Assembly (NCBI GenBank): GCA_964627995.1
Contig: CAZVLN010000011.1
Coordinates: 5,127 to 69,126, forward strand
Source of the DNA: JAWLFI01 sp964627995
GTDB lineage: Bacteria > Bacteroidota > Bacteroidia > Chitinophagales > Saprospiraceae
Length of the DNA: 64,000 nucleotides
Direction of reading: 5' to 3'
Shown: positions 34,254-42,600 of the stretch, piece by piece
Layout of the letters: each line of letters opens with the position of its first letter
How positions within the stretch are numbered: the stretch's first letter is position 1
The notes under the pieces: model-generated
Told to the model about the DNA's origin: nothing
What the model saw: only the letters and a program-made list of their open reading frames with translations
Database searches by the model: none
Made by a program: the position numbers and the translations under genes

Positions 34254-35054
34254 TTATTTGACTTTACCCAGTGCCCATATAAGCGGTTGCAAATCTTCTG
34301 AAATAATGATAAGGTACTCCCCGAATCTGAAATAATAGGTGGCCTGGCTCAGTGCATCATAATATTCCTTTTCAGCTGATAAATTTGGACATGACATTTT
34401 TGTACTCGAAATGGGACTTAAGTCTAGCCGGTGAGTGGCCGGAACAGAAAACGTGCCGTGATACGCGTTGCACGCTGATTCTCCTCTGATCTTACCACCA
34501 TCTGTAAATGATAGGGTAGAAAATGTGTTTTCAATAACTTTTCCATTCTTTTCAAACCTTCTATACACTCCCCAATCGCCTAATAAATCCGCTGGAATTT
34601 CATTCGCTAAAGGGCCTACATCCACTTGCGGAAAACGTAGTTTCTCACTGGAGGAGTTTGTTCCATTTTTCATTGTAGGAACCAAATAGATTGTCTCTTG
34701 CACAAGTGCAAACTCGTGAACTTGAAAAACTTCATTTTCACCTAGTTGAACAGCATTATCTCCATTCGTCCAGGTAAACTGTCCACTCTGCACTGACATG
34801 GGCTCGCAGCCTCCCAAGTGTACCTTCTTTAAACGATAGTTTTGATTTTCCTCTAAGTGTATACCATAAAACTCTCCCCCACAATGGTCACACCAAAGGA
34901 GACCTATGTACGACCCTGGCCAATCCAGTGAAATTCGACTGGTATGCATGTCTGGAGCCTCCTGAGACGTCTCGTCGATCGCTTCTTTATTAGAAAAGCA
35001 CCCCATAGCAATGCTACCAACGACCAGAATAATATAAAAATGTAGTCCCCTCAT
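34254..35054 (-). CDS. Lipoprotein with NlpE-N and META domains
   Basis: A 266-residue lipoprotein. The signal ends GSIAMGC, Cys lipidated. Residues about 40-145 match the NlpE N-terminal domain: LDWPGSYIGLLWCDHCGGEFYGIHL with the Cys-x-x-Cys pair that in NlpE senses copper/redox stress. Residues about 155-255 match the META/HslJ domain: LSFTDGGKIRGESACNAYHGTFS and ISSTKMSCP. The domain order suggests an outer-membrane stress sensor. The ATG at 35054 is better than the TTG one codon earlier; it overlaps the upstream stop by one base. Confidence 0.85.
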   Translation of the reverse strand: MRGLHFYIILVVGSIAMGCFSNKEAIDETSQEAPDMHTSRISLDWPGSYIGLLWCDHCGGEFYGIHLEENQNYRLKKVHLGGCEPMSVQSGQFTWTNGDNAVQLGENEVFQVHEFALVQETIYLVPTMKNGTNSSSEKLRFPQVDVGPLANEIPADLLGDWGVYRRFEKNGKVIENTFSTLSFTDGGKIRGESACNAYHGTFSVPATHRLDLSPISSTKMSCPNLSAEKEYYDALSQATYYFRFGEYLIIISEDLQPLIWALGKVK

Positions 35055-35377
35055 CAAGATTTTTTCTCGTACGCCTTTCGATGAATTTCCAGTCCTTTTA
35101 CTACCTCTTTAGAAACTGTTTGTCCGGCATAGGTTCCATACGCATCAATGAGTACACCCTGTATTCCATCAGAAGTTTTTAAAGCATATAAAATGGTATT
35201 TGAACCCATATCGCTGTTTCCCTCAAATCGAAAAAAATTGACGATCTCAATATCTTTACCATCTTCTCCTTGGATATATTGCAGTAAGCGCTCCTGATCC
35301 CACTGATTGAAATCTTCGGTAAATCCCTTTTCATGGAGAGCATTTGTCGCCTGACTTAATGTTTCATATTCGCTCAT
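35054..35377 (-). CDS. Small cytosolic protein of unknown function
   Basis: A 107-residue protein starting MSEYETLSQATNALHEKGFTEDF with a central EIVNFFRFEGNSDMGSNTILYALKTSDGIQGVLIDAYGTYA. Relatives in Bacteroidota are often labelled phosphoribosyl-pyrophosphate synthetase in databases, but no PRPP-synthase motif exists here and I consider that label an error. No signal peptide or TM segment. Its stop overlaps the start of the NlpE/META lipoprotein gene, so it is cotranscribed. Confidence 0.75.
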   Translation of the reverse strand: MSEYETLSQATNALHEKGFTEDFNQWDQERLLQYIQGEDGKDIEIVNFFRFEGNSDMGSNTILYALKTSDGIQGVLIDAYGTYAGQTVSKEVVKGLEIHRKAYEKKS

Positions 35378-35452
35378 AAACATTTTATTTTTGATAAAAT
35401 ATACTGAATTTAAACTTACTTCCCAAGCCTTTTTCGAAAAAGGTTTATCCCT

Positions 35453-35460
35453 TATCTTTG
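35453..35460 (+). promoter_or_regulatory. Candidate -7 box of the YiiX-like gene
   Basis: TATCTTTG, a perfect TAnnTTTG match ending only 5 bases before the ATG at 35465. Transcription would start at or next to the start codon, implying a leaderless mRNA. Confidence 0.45.
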
Positions 35461-35464
35461 TGCC

Positions 35465-36118
35465 ATGCGACTAATAATAGTTCTTCTGCTCATAGCTTGT
35501 ATATACCTTCCTATTTCTGCACAAAGCTACATGCACCGTTTAGACATTGTTCTGTCAGACGGCGATTTCATTTTTCAGGATCTCGACTGTCCACTCTGTG
35601 AGGCGATTGAATCCGTAACTATGGGTTATAACTCCTATCGTTTTTCTCATGTTGGTATAGTTAAACGCACAAACGACAATATTTATGTTGGTGAGGCAAT
35701 ATCTAGTGGCGTACAATGGACCCCTTTAGATACTTTTGTCGCCCGCAGCATAAAAAACGGAACTCCACAGCTTCTGGTGATGCGATTGAATGAAAGCCAG
35801 CAAAACCGTATTCCCTCAGCCCTCAAATTTATCGACGAAAAGCAAGGGGCGGCCTATGATTCCATTTACATTTATGGAGATAATCAATATTATTGTTCCG
35901 AGCTACTTTACGATGCCTTTGCAGTGTCGAATACTCCCATTTTCACCCTTGAACCTATGACATTTAAATTAAACGCTGAAGGCGCTTTTCTTCCCATATG
36001 GGAAACCTATTATGAGGAAATGCAACGCGAAATACCAGAAGGTGAGATGGGGATCAATCCCGGCGGTATATCCCGATCTCCTCATTTAACACCCATTTTT
36101 GTGATTGGCCTCGAATAG
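35465..36118 (+). CDS. YiiX-like permuted papain-fold (NlpC/P60-type) cysteine hydrolase
   Basis: A 217-residue exported protein with a signal peptide (1-20, ending ISAQ). It shows the YiiX pattern: GDFIFQDLDCPLCEAIESVT, then His62 in FSHVGIV, and Cys144 in YYCSELLYDAF. In the permuted papain-like fold the His precedes the Cys, as here. Members act as amidases/peptidases on cell-wall or lipid-linked substrates; the real target is unknown. The predicted promoter gives almost no leader. It is monocistronic. Confidence 0.88.
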   Translation: MRLIIVLLLIACIYLPISAQSYMHRLDIVLSDGDFIFQDLDCPLCEAIESVTMGYNSYRFSHVGIVKRTNDNIYVGEAISSGVQWTPLDTFVARSIKNGTPQLLVMRLNESQQNRIPSALKFIDEKQGAAYDSIYIYGDNQYYCSELLYDAFAVSNTPIFTLEPMTFKLNAEGAFLPIWETYYEEMQREIPEGEMGINPGGISRSPHLTPIFVIGLE

Positions 36119-36228
36119 GCTTTAAATTATTTGGGTGTTGCGGTGGAATGTATCTTTTGATAGTTTCCTCTTTCTTATTCTTTAAGTTGGTATTCTATTA
36201 AAACCCTCCTCTTTTCATGGTCCACCGC

Positions 36229-36316
36229 CGGGCTATCCAGTGCTGCGCAGAGCTTGGCCCTTACGGGCCGCTTACCCGGCAATATAGCCGGGTAGCGCAC
36301 TTCCTATCCCTAACAC
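36229..36316 (+). repeat. Dispersed GC-rich repeat, copy A (upstream of outer-membrane receptor)
   Basis: An 88-bp element bounded by CGGGCTATCC and CTATCCCTAACAC. It holds hairpins GGCCC/GGGCC (36256-36269) and ACCCGGC/GCCGGGT (36274-36293). The core TGCTGCGCAGAGCTTGGCCC recurs on the other strand at 38960-39061. I recognise the ends as typical of an intergenic repeat of Bacteroidota. The rest of 36119-36512 shows no gene. Confidence 0.75.
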
Positions 36317-36512
36317 AAAGCCTGCTATCTCGCTACCAATTCTAGGACGCCTTCTACTTTTTAGATTGTTAAACTTCAGCCAGCTCAAACCCATTCGTAG
36401 GAGCCTCTTTCACTAAAGCTATTTAACTTTCATTCTCTTTTGTACTTTTAGATCAACACAATTCAGGGGATAGAATATTAAACAAATAGCGTCAATCTAC
36501 ATTATCTTAACG

Positions 36513-38912
36513 ATGATACATTCCTCCTACATGATACTACGATTGTTTTTTACTTGTCTTTATATGATAGGCCTGATATCCATGCAGGGGCAAAACTTGG
36601 AAGTAAGCGGTAAGATAATAGACCACGAGACCAATGAGCCTCTACCCTATGCTACCGTGGTCTTTTTTCAGCTTGCAGATAGTACGATGGCCGGCAATGG
36701 CCTTTCGGAAGATAATGGCGAATTTACTGTGAACCTGGAGAAAGGATCTTATTATGGCACAATAAAATTTATGGGATTTGAAGATTATCAAATCCCAGCT
36801 TTCGCTCTTTCTGGAGATAAAAACTTTGGAACCTTAAGGGTAAAAAGCGGTGCAGTAGCATTAGAGGAAGTGGAAGTGACTGCTGAGAAGTCTCAGATGG
36901 TTTTTAAATTAGATCGAAGGGTTTTTAATGTTGGAAAAGATTTAACAAGTGCTGGCAATAATGCCGCTGATATTTTAAATAATGTACCCTCAGTAAATGT
37001 GGACACAGAAGGAAATGTGTCACTACGAGGGAGTGGATCTGTGCGTATTTTAGTGAATGGTAAGCCCTCGGGTCTTCTCAGTGCTGGCGAAACTGAAGCC
37101 TTATTGAGGATGCAGGGTGACATTATAGAAAGCGTCGAGGTAATCACCAATCCATCCGCTCGCTATGAGGCTGAAGGAGAAGCCGGTATCATTAATATCA
37201 TTTTGAAAAAAAATAAGGACAAAGGATTTAATGGTTCTTTCGGAACGACCATCGGATACCCTACCCAAATCGGAGCTTCTTACAATTTAAATTATCGACA
37301 TCAAAAACTGAACTTTTTCTCCAATTTTGGTCTCGATTATCGAAGAGCTCCAGGCGGTGGAAATTCAGAACAGCGCTTTTTTAATAATGGCACTCTTACA
37401 GATTTCTTTACGAGTGAGACAGACCAAACCCGCGGAGGATTAGGAGGGTATGTTCAGGGAGGATTGGATTGGAATATTTCCGAAAAGAATTTATTAACAG
37501 CTACTTTGCTATACAGAAGTGGCGAAGATAGAAACGATGCTACTGTCATATATCGGGATTTTGATGCTTCACAAACATTATTGAATAAAACAACTCGAAA
37601 TACAGTTGAAAATGAAACAGAACACAATCTAGAAGCTGCTGTCAACTTTACTAAAACATTCGATCAGCAGGATAGAAAATGGACAGTTGATTTTAAATAT
37701 ATTTTAGACGATGACACGGAAATTGCTGACTATGTTCAAAATGAATTAGAAACCGACGAGACCTTAATTCAACGTTCATCAAATACAGAGGATGAAACTA
37801 CTTTTTTATTCCAAACCGATTATACCCACCCCCTTACAGAAAGTTTAACGCTAGAAGGTGGGATGCGGATAGACTTAAGAACGGTAAACAACGACTTTAT
37901 TGTCGAAGAGGAGAAAGAGAATACCTTTGATCCTTTACCCGAATTTAATGATCAGCTTCAATATACTGAAGACATTTATGCTGCATACCTGATTGGGGGT
38001 TATGAGTGGGGTGCATTTAGTACTCAAGTGGGTTTACGCCTCGAAGTATCAGATATCACTGCTGCACTTTTAGATTCTGAAACACAAAATGATCAAGATT
38101 ACACCAATCTATTTCCTTCATTAAATCTAAGCTACAAAGCCACGGAAAAAGACCAGGTCCAAATCAGCTATAGTCGGCGGATTAGTAGACCATATTTCAG
38201 GAGATTATTGCCCTTTTCTAATTATAATAATCCCAGAAATAATTCCATAGGTAATCCAAACCTGAGACCGGAATTCACGCATTCGGGTGAATTGGGGTAC
38301 CTTCGCTATTTTGGAAAAGGTACATTTTTAGCCAGTCTCTATTACCGATTGACAGAAGGAGTTATCGAAAGAATTATCTTACCTTCTAATGATGGAACGA
38401 CCATACGTTATCCTGTAAATCTGGCCACTAGAAAAAGTGCAGGATTGGAATTTAACTTTAGTTACGATATTCTGGATTCCTGGGACATAACTTCAGACCT
38501 TAATTTTTTTCGGTCGAGCACTAGAGGAGTGTTTGAAGGCACTGAGTATGCGGCAGACACCTACACCTGGAGCGGCCAAATAAATTCCAATTGGGACCTG
38601 AGCAGTAAGTGGAAAATTCAAAGCTCTTTTGATTACCGAGCTCCTGAAATCACCACTCAGGGCCGACGTTTAGCCATTTACAGCTGGGATTTGGGTGGAT
38701 CTGTAGACATCCTAAATGGCAAAGCTACCCTAACGCTTATGGCGCGCGATATTTTCAATACTCGAAAGTGGAGAAATCAAATTGATTTGCCGGAATATAA
38801 ATCAGAATCTGTCTTTCAGTGGCGGGTACGGCGAGCAATTGTTATGACTTTCAGTTATCGCCTCAACCAAGAAAAGAAAAAAAGCTTCAACCTTTCTGAA
38901 GGCGGGAATTAA
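36513..38912 (+). CDS. TonB-type outer-membrane beta-barrel receptor
   Basis: A 799-residue outer-membrane protein. A signal peptide ends near SMQGQ; residues about 28-105 are a carboxypeptidase-regulatory-like domain (LEVSGKIIDHETNEPLPYATVVF); a plug-like domain follows (NAADILNNVPSVNVDTEGNVSLRGS, then VEVITNPSARYEAEGEAGIINIIL near 205-230); the rest is a large beta-barrel with many aromatic-ended strands such as FPSLNLSYKATEKDQVQISYSRR. It belongs to the OMP beta-barrel class without an obvious SusC signature, so substrate is open. An ATG six codons downstream is an alternative start. Inverted copies of a dispersed repeat flank the gene. Confidence 0.9.
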   Translation: MIHSSYMILRLFFTCLYMIGLISMQGQNLEVSGKIIDHETNEPLPYATVVFFQLADSTMAGNGLSEDNGEFTVNLEKGSYYGTIKFMGFEDYQIPAFALSGDKNFGTLRVKSGAVALEEVEVTAEKSQMVFKLDRRVFNVGKDLTSAGNNAADILNNVPSVNVDTEGNVSLRGSGSVRILVNGKPSGLLSAGETEALLRMQGDIIESVEVITNPSARYEAEGEAGIINIILKKNKDKGFNGSFGTTIGYPTQIGASYNLNYRHQKLNFFSNFGLDYRRAPGGGNSEQRFFNNGTLTDFFTSETDQTRGGLGGYVQGGLDWNISEKNLLTATLLYRSGEDRNDATVIYRDFDASQTLLNKTTRNTVENETEHNLEAAVNFTKTFDQQDRKWTVDFKYILDDDTEIADYVQNELETDETLIQRSSNTEDETTFLFQTDYTHPLTESLTLEGGMRIDLRTVNNDFIVEEEKENTFDPLPEFNDQLQYTEDIYAAYLIGGYEWGAFSTQVGLRLEVSDITAALLDSETQNDQDYTNLFPSLNLSYKATEKDQVQISYSRRISRPYFRRLLPFSNYNNPRNNSIGNPNLRPEFTHSGELGYLRYFGKGTFLASLYYRLTEGVIERIILPSNDGTTIRYPVNLATRKSAGLEFNFSYDILDSWDITSDLNFFRSSTRGVFEGTEYAADTYTWSGQINSNWDLSSKWKIQSSFDYRAPEITTQGRRLAIYSWDLGGSVDILNGKATLTLMARDIFNTRKWRNQIDLPEYKSESVFQWRVRRAIVMTFSYRLNQEKKKSFNLSEGGN

Positions 38913-38959
38913 CAGCCAACCCTATGGATATCTCGCCTATGTAAGTATTATCAAATTTG

Positions 38960-39061
38960 TTGGGTGAGGGATAGTAGGTGCGCCACCGCAAGCGATAGCC
39001 TGGGCGTGAAAGCCGGTGAGCGGCCCGAAGGGCCAAGCTCCGCGCAGCGCCGAATAGCCCG
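38960..39061 (-). repeat. Dispersed GC-rich repeat, copy B (downstream of outer-membrane receptor)
   Basis: Reverse-orientation copy of the 36229-36316 element. Read on the minus strand it starts CGGGCTATT, has GCTGCGCGGAGCTTGGCCC and the GGCCC/GGGCC hairpin, and ends CTATCCCTCACCCAA. GGTGAGGG and CCCTCACC lie just inside and outside its ends. The remainder of 38913-39291 has a GACGTGGGG-type foldback near 39135 but no gene. Confidence 0.75.
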
Positions 39062-39291
39062 ACCCTCACCAATAATTTGGTGAGGGGCACCCCCAAATAA
39101 TTTTTAAGTACATTATATACAATTTTTAAAAACCCCAGACGTGGGGAAACATCCGGGGCAAAATAAGTAATTCATAAAAATCATGATCATTCATTATTAA
39201 TACGTGTAATAGAGAAGATCTGCTGTTCCAGCCCCACTTGATTTTTTATTTTAAACCATTTTTATTATTATTTAAGTGTAAGGAATATATA

Positions 39292-40497
39292 ATGCTACGT
39301 AATTTATATAGAAAATCGATGAAACTTAAAATAGATAAGAAACACCATCCGGGACTGCAGGAATACCAAAAAGTTCGACAGCGGACATTGAAAATATGCC
39401 AATCGCTAGAACCGGAAGATACCGTCGTACAGCCTTCGGAAGATGTAAGTCCTACGAAATGGCACTTAGCACACACGAGCTGGTTTTTTGAGCGTTTCAT
39501 CCTTATACCTGAGCTTGATGGCTACAAGGAATTCGATTCTAACTTTAACTTTTTATTCAACAGCTACTACAATAGTCAGGGAGATCGCGTCCAACGAGAT
39601 CGTCGGGGATTTCAAACGCGGCCAAAGCTAAAACGGATTTTTGACTACAGGCGGCATGTGGATGATGCTATGGCCAACTTTTTTTCGAAAGTTGGACAGG
39701 ATGGCTACAAATCTGAAGTGGTGATGCTGGGCATGCAACACGAACAGCAGCATCAGGAGCTCATGATCACTGATTTGAAGTATATCTTATTTCAGAATTA
39801 CCTCGACACGGGATTCTTGGATAAGCCTCTTATCGGCAAGCAGCCTAACGAGATCGGTCCGATACGAATTGATGAGGGCTTGAAAAAGATTGGTGCGCAA
39901 ACCTCCGACTTTTGCTTCGATAACGAGCGCCCATGTCATACTGTTTATCAAATTCAAGCCGAAGTAGACCGTTCTCCGATCCTCAATAAAGAGTACATGG
40001 AATTTATAAAAGATGGAGGATATTTAGACCCTATGCTTTGGTTATCGGATGGTTGGGCCTGGCGTCAAAAGCAGAGCACAACGCATCCGTTATATTGGAT
40101 AGACAAAGGCGACCATTGGCTTGAATACACATGTGCAGGCCGTGTAGAATGGAGGCCAGAGGCTCCCGTGGCTCATATAAGTTATTACGAAGCCACTGCT
40201 TTTGCCCAGTGGGCAGGCAGGCGGCTATGCACCGAAATCGAAAGAGAACTAATCGAGCCTGCTGTTCAGTCAAATAATCAATTGTGGGAATGGACGTCGT
40301 CGGCTTACTTGCCCTATCCCGGCTTTGAGGCCTGGGAGGGAGAAATCGGAGAATATAATGGGAAATTTATGGTAAACCAGATGGTATTAAAGGGAGGGTC
40401 AGTGGCTACCTCACCGGGGCATTATCGGCCTACTTATCGCAATTTTTTCCACCCTGATAAACGATGGCAATTTACAGGACTCCGATTGGCTAAATAA
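39292..40497 (+). CDS. egtB: Ergothioneine biosynthesis sulfoxide synthase EgtB
   Basis: A 401-residue non-haem iron enzyme that joins trimethylhistidine (hercynine) with a thiol donor and O2 to form a sulfoxide. The N-terminal DinB-like domain carries the iron ligands in HLAHTSWFFERF and the HxxxH in MQHEQQHQELM. The C-terminal FGE-sulfatase-like domain has AFAQWAGRRLCTEIE, LWEWTSSAY, LKGGS and GLRLAK at the end. No EgtA or EgtC gene is present here, so the donor may be cysteine rather than gamma-glutamylcysteine, as known for some EgtB. ATG 39292 is assumed; ATG 39319 is possible. First gene of the egt cluster. Confidence 0.9.
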   Translation: MLRNLYRKSMKLKIDKKHHPGLQEYQKVRQRTLKICQSLEPEDTVVQPSEDVSPTKWHLAHTSWFFERFILIPELDGYKEFDSNFNFLFNSYYNSQGDRVQRDRRGFQTRPKLKRIFDYRRHVDDAMANFFSKVGQDGYKSEVVMLGMQHEQQHQELMITDLKYILFQNYLDTGFLDKPLIGKQPNEIGPIRIDEGLKKIGAQTSDFCFDNERPCHTVYQIQAEVDRSPILNKEYMEFIKDGGYLDPMLWLSDGWAWRQKQSTTHPLYWIDKGDHWLEYTCAGRVEWRPEAPVAHISYYEATAFAQWAGRRLCTEIERELIEPAVQSNNQLWEWTSSAYLPYPGFEAWEGEIGEYNGKFMVNQMVLKGGSVATSPGHYRPTYRNFFHPDKRWQFTGLRLAK

Positions 40498-40503
40498 TAA
40501 TAC

Positions 40504-41598
40504 ATGAAAAAAAAGGCTCTTAACTTTGCTTACGGTACAAACGAGTTGCCAGAATTGCGACCCTGGCAGAAAAAATGGAAAGCGCAAGCGGATCAAGTGG
40601 ATGATCTTTCTATTGTTGGCTTTCAGGGGCTGCCCGATTTGCAAGAAGCTATTTACCGCCGATTTGATAAAAAAGGGGTGAAAGGTGAAATGTCAACCAA
40701 AAATGTGATGGTAACCTGCGGCGGTACGGAAGCCATTTTTACCAGCCTTCTTTGGATCAAGTCCATAGGAGGACGTGTTATACTTCAACATCCCTCTTGG
40801 GGCTATTTTTCAGATACCCTGGATCTTTTAGATATTCCCTATGATCTTTCCCGAGCAACCACTGCCGAGGGGCTTGGGGCGGAATTGAGTAGTCTTGAAA
40901 AAGGTGAGCCCGTAATGTATTTGCTTACGCATCCTTCGAATCCCCTTTCGCAGGTTTTTAGCGTTGATTTCCTTCAAGTTTTGTCTGATTGGGTTCAGCG
41001 CAACCCATCAAATTACGTTTTGTCGGATGAAATCTATGACTGGTACATGACTCCAGAAGATGGGTTTTGTTCTTGGGCTACCTTTCATGGGCTATCCCAA
41101 AGCATTATTGTTCATGGTTACTCGAAGGCAACCGGATTGGCAGGATATCGCATTGGATATTTGGTGGCGGAATATTCACTATATAAAAAACTATTTCCAT
41201 TTCACTACAGCAGCAGCTATGGAGCGGCGGTGTATTCTCAGCACATGGCCCTTAAGGCTCAGGCAGATGAATCTGATATCCGAAATCTATTGCAAGAAGC
41301 CATATCACGACGCTGGGAAATTTTATATGATAAATGGAGTGATAATACATGGTTGAAGTACAGGCAGCGAAGGTCAGGTATGTATGCATATATCGATATC
41401 GAGTCACCTCAAAGCATTCAAAAGGCATTTATCAGTAAGCTTAAGGATGAACATGCAGTTTGGGTAAATCCAGGCTGGAATTTTGGTATAGTAGAAGGAG
41501 GTTTTCGACTCAACTTATGTCGCGCCGAGAAAGAACTTGAGCTGGGATTGGACATTATTTTACAAGAAGCTGAGGCGTTTTTGTCTAATTTAAGATGA
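40504..41598 (+). CDS. Fold-type I PLP enzyme (aminotransferase I/II-like) within the egt cluster
   Basis: A 364-residue PLP enzyme. Expected residues are present: Gly-rich VTCGGTEA near 70-77, Asn146 in HPSNPLS, Asp175 and Tyr178 in LSDEIYDWY, Schiff-base Lys208 in HGYSKATGLAGYRIGY and the carboxylate-binding Arg335/Arg340 region RLNLCR. Class I/II aminotransferases and C-S lyases share this fold. It lies 6 bases after egtB and 7 before egtD, so I infer it does the PLP-dependent C-S cleavage that EgtE does elsewhere. Known EgtE is a class V-type enzyme, so this would be a non-homologous-branch replacement. Confidence 0.83.
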   Translation: MKKKALNFAYGTNELPELRPWQKKWKAQADQVDDLSIVGFQGLPDLQEAIYRRFDKKGVKGEMSTKNVMVTCGGTEAIFTSLLWIKSIGGRVILQHPSWGYFSDTLDLLDIPYDLSRATTAEGLGAELSSLEKGEPVMYLLTHPSNPLSQVFSVDFLQVLSDWVQRNPSNYVLSDEIYDWYMTPEDGFCSWATFHGLSQSIIVHGYSKATGLAGYRIGYLVAEYSLYKKLFPFHYSSSYGAAVYSQHMALKAQADESDIRNLLQEAISRRWEILYDKWSDNTWLKYRQRRSGMYAYIDIESPQSIQKAFISKLKDEHAVWVNPGWNFGIVEGGFRLNLCRAEKELELGLDIILQEAEAFLSNLR

Positions 41599-41605
41599 TA
41601 ACCAA

Positions 41606-42547
41606 ATGAGAAAAGATTTCATGCAAGGCATTTTAGAAGGGCTAAAAGGAGAGAAAAAACGTATTTCCTCCAAATACCTTTACGATGAAAAAGGCAGCCA
41701 ACTGTTTCAACAAATCATGGAGCAGCCTGAGTACTATTTAACTGCTGCGGAATGGAATATATTTGAGCATGCAGCGACGGACATAATCAAAAAAGTTGTA
41801 GAAAACGCATCCAGCAAGCTGCAGATCATGGAGTTGGGTGCTGGAGATGGGCGAAAAACTGAGCTTATTTTAGATGAACTGGATAAATTGAAATTTCCCT
41901 GTGTTTACGAACCCGTTGACATAGATCCCTCAGTTTTATATCAACTAGTTTCGCGGATCGGAGATAAATATCAATTTATTGAGATTGAACCCCGACCGGG
42001 ATATAATCATGAAGCACTCCAACATGTTGATAAAAACAGGACCAGCCTTATTATGTTCCTGGGATCTAATATTGGGAATTATACCCGTCAAAAAGAAGAG
42101 AATGTCATGAAAGGTATAGGATCAGCAATGAAGCCTGGAGACCAACTACTACTTGGTGCGGACAAAGTCAAGGATCCAAATATCATCTCAGCAGCCTATA
42201 ATGATAAAAACAAGGTGACAGCAGCTTTTAACCTTAACCTTATCCAACGTTTAAATAAGGTAACTTCCAGTTCTTTGGACCCCAATTGTTTTGAGTTTTA
42301 CTCCTTTTATCATCCACAACAAAAGGAGGTGAGAGCATTCTTAGTCAATCGAGAGCAACAAACCATACATCTATCCGATCAGGAAGATATTAATTTACCG
42401 GCGTGGACTTTCATACAGACAGAAACCAGCAGGAAATATACTTTGGAGGATTTAAAAGACCTCGGGCTCAAATCCGGTTTACACATCATAGAGCATTGGG
42501 AGGATCAGAAGAACTATTTTTTCGAATTGCTTTACACCAAAAAATAA
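41606..42547 (+). CDS. egtD: L-histidine N-alpha-methyltransferase EgtD
   Basis: A 313-residue SAM methyltransferase adding three methyl groups to the alpha-amino group of histidine to give hercynine. Signatures: SSKYLYDEKGSQLFQQIMEQPEYYLTAAEW at the N-terminus, IMELGAGDGRKTELIL (SAM motif I) near 74-90, YEPVDIDPSVL, FLGSNIGNYTR near 150 and LLLGADKVKD near 190. The length matches the family. It is last in the cluster and is followed immediately by a strong terminator. Confidence 0.95.
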   Translation: MRKDFMQGILEGLKGEKKRISSKYLYDEKGSQLFQQIMEQPEYYLTAAEWNIFEHAATDIIKKVVENASSKLQIMELGAGDGRKTELILDELDKLKFPCVYEPVDIDPSVLYQLVSRIGDKYQFIEIEPRPGYNHEALQHVDKNRTSLIMFLGSNIGNYTRQKEENVMKGIGSAMKPGDQLLLGADKVKDPNIISAAYNDKNKVTAAFNLNLIQRLNKVTSSSLDPNCFEFYSFYHPQQKEVRAFLVNREQQTIHLSDQEDINLPAWTFIQTETSRKYTLEDLKDLGLKSGLHIIEHWEDQKNYFFELLYTKK

Positions 42548-42548
42548 A

Positions 42549-42574
42549 AAAGGCTGGTGCGAACACCAGCCTTT
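42549..42574 (+). terminator. Bidirectional terminator between egtD and nqrF
   Basis: A perfect 11-bp stem AAAGGCTGGTG/CACCAGCCTTT with CGAA loop, overlapping A and T runs on both sides, lying between convergent egtD and nqrF. It can serve both transcripts. Confidence 0.88.
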
Positions 42575-42600
42575 ATTTCTATTCAAGTATACTTTATTTC

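Noticed and set aside
35054..35377. Label phosphoribosyl-pyrophosphate synthetase for the 107-residue protein
   Set aside because: Relatives carry this name in databases, but PRPP-synthase motifs are absent.
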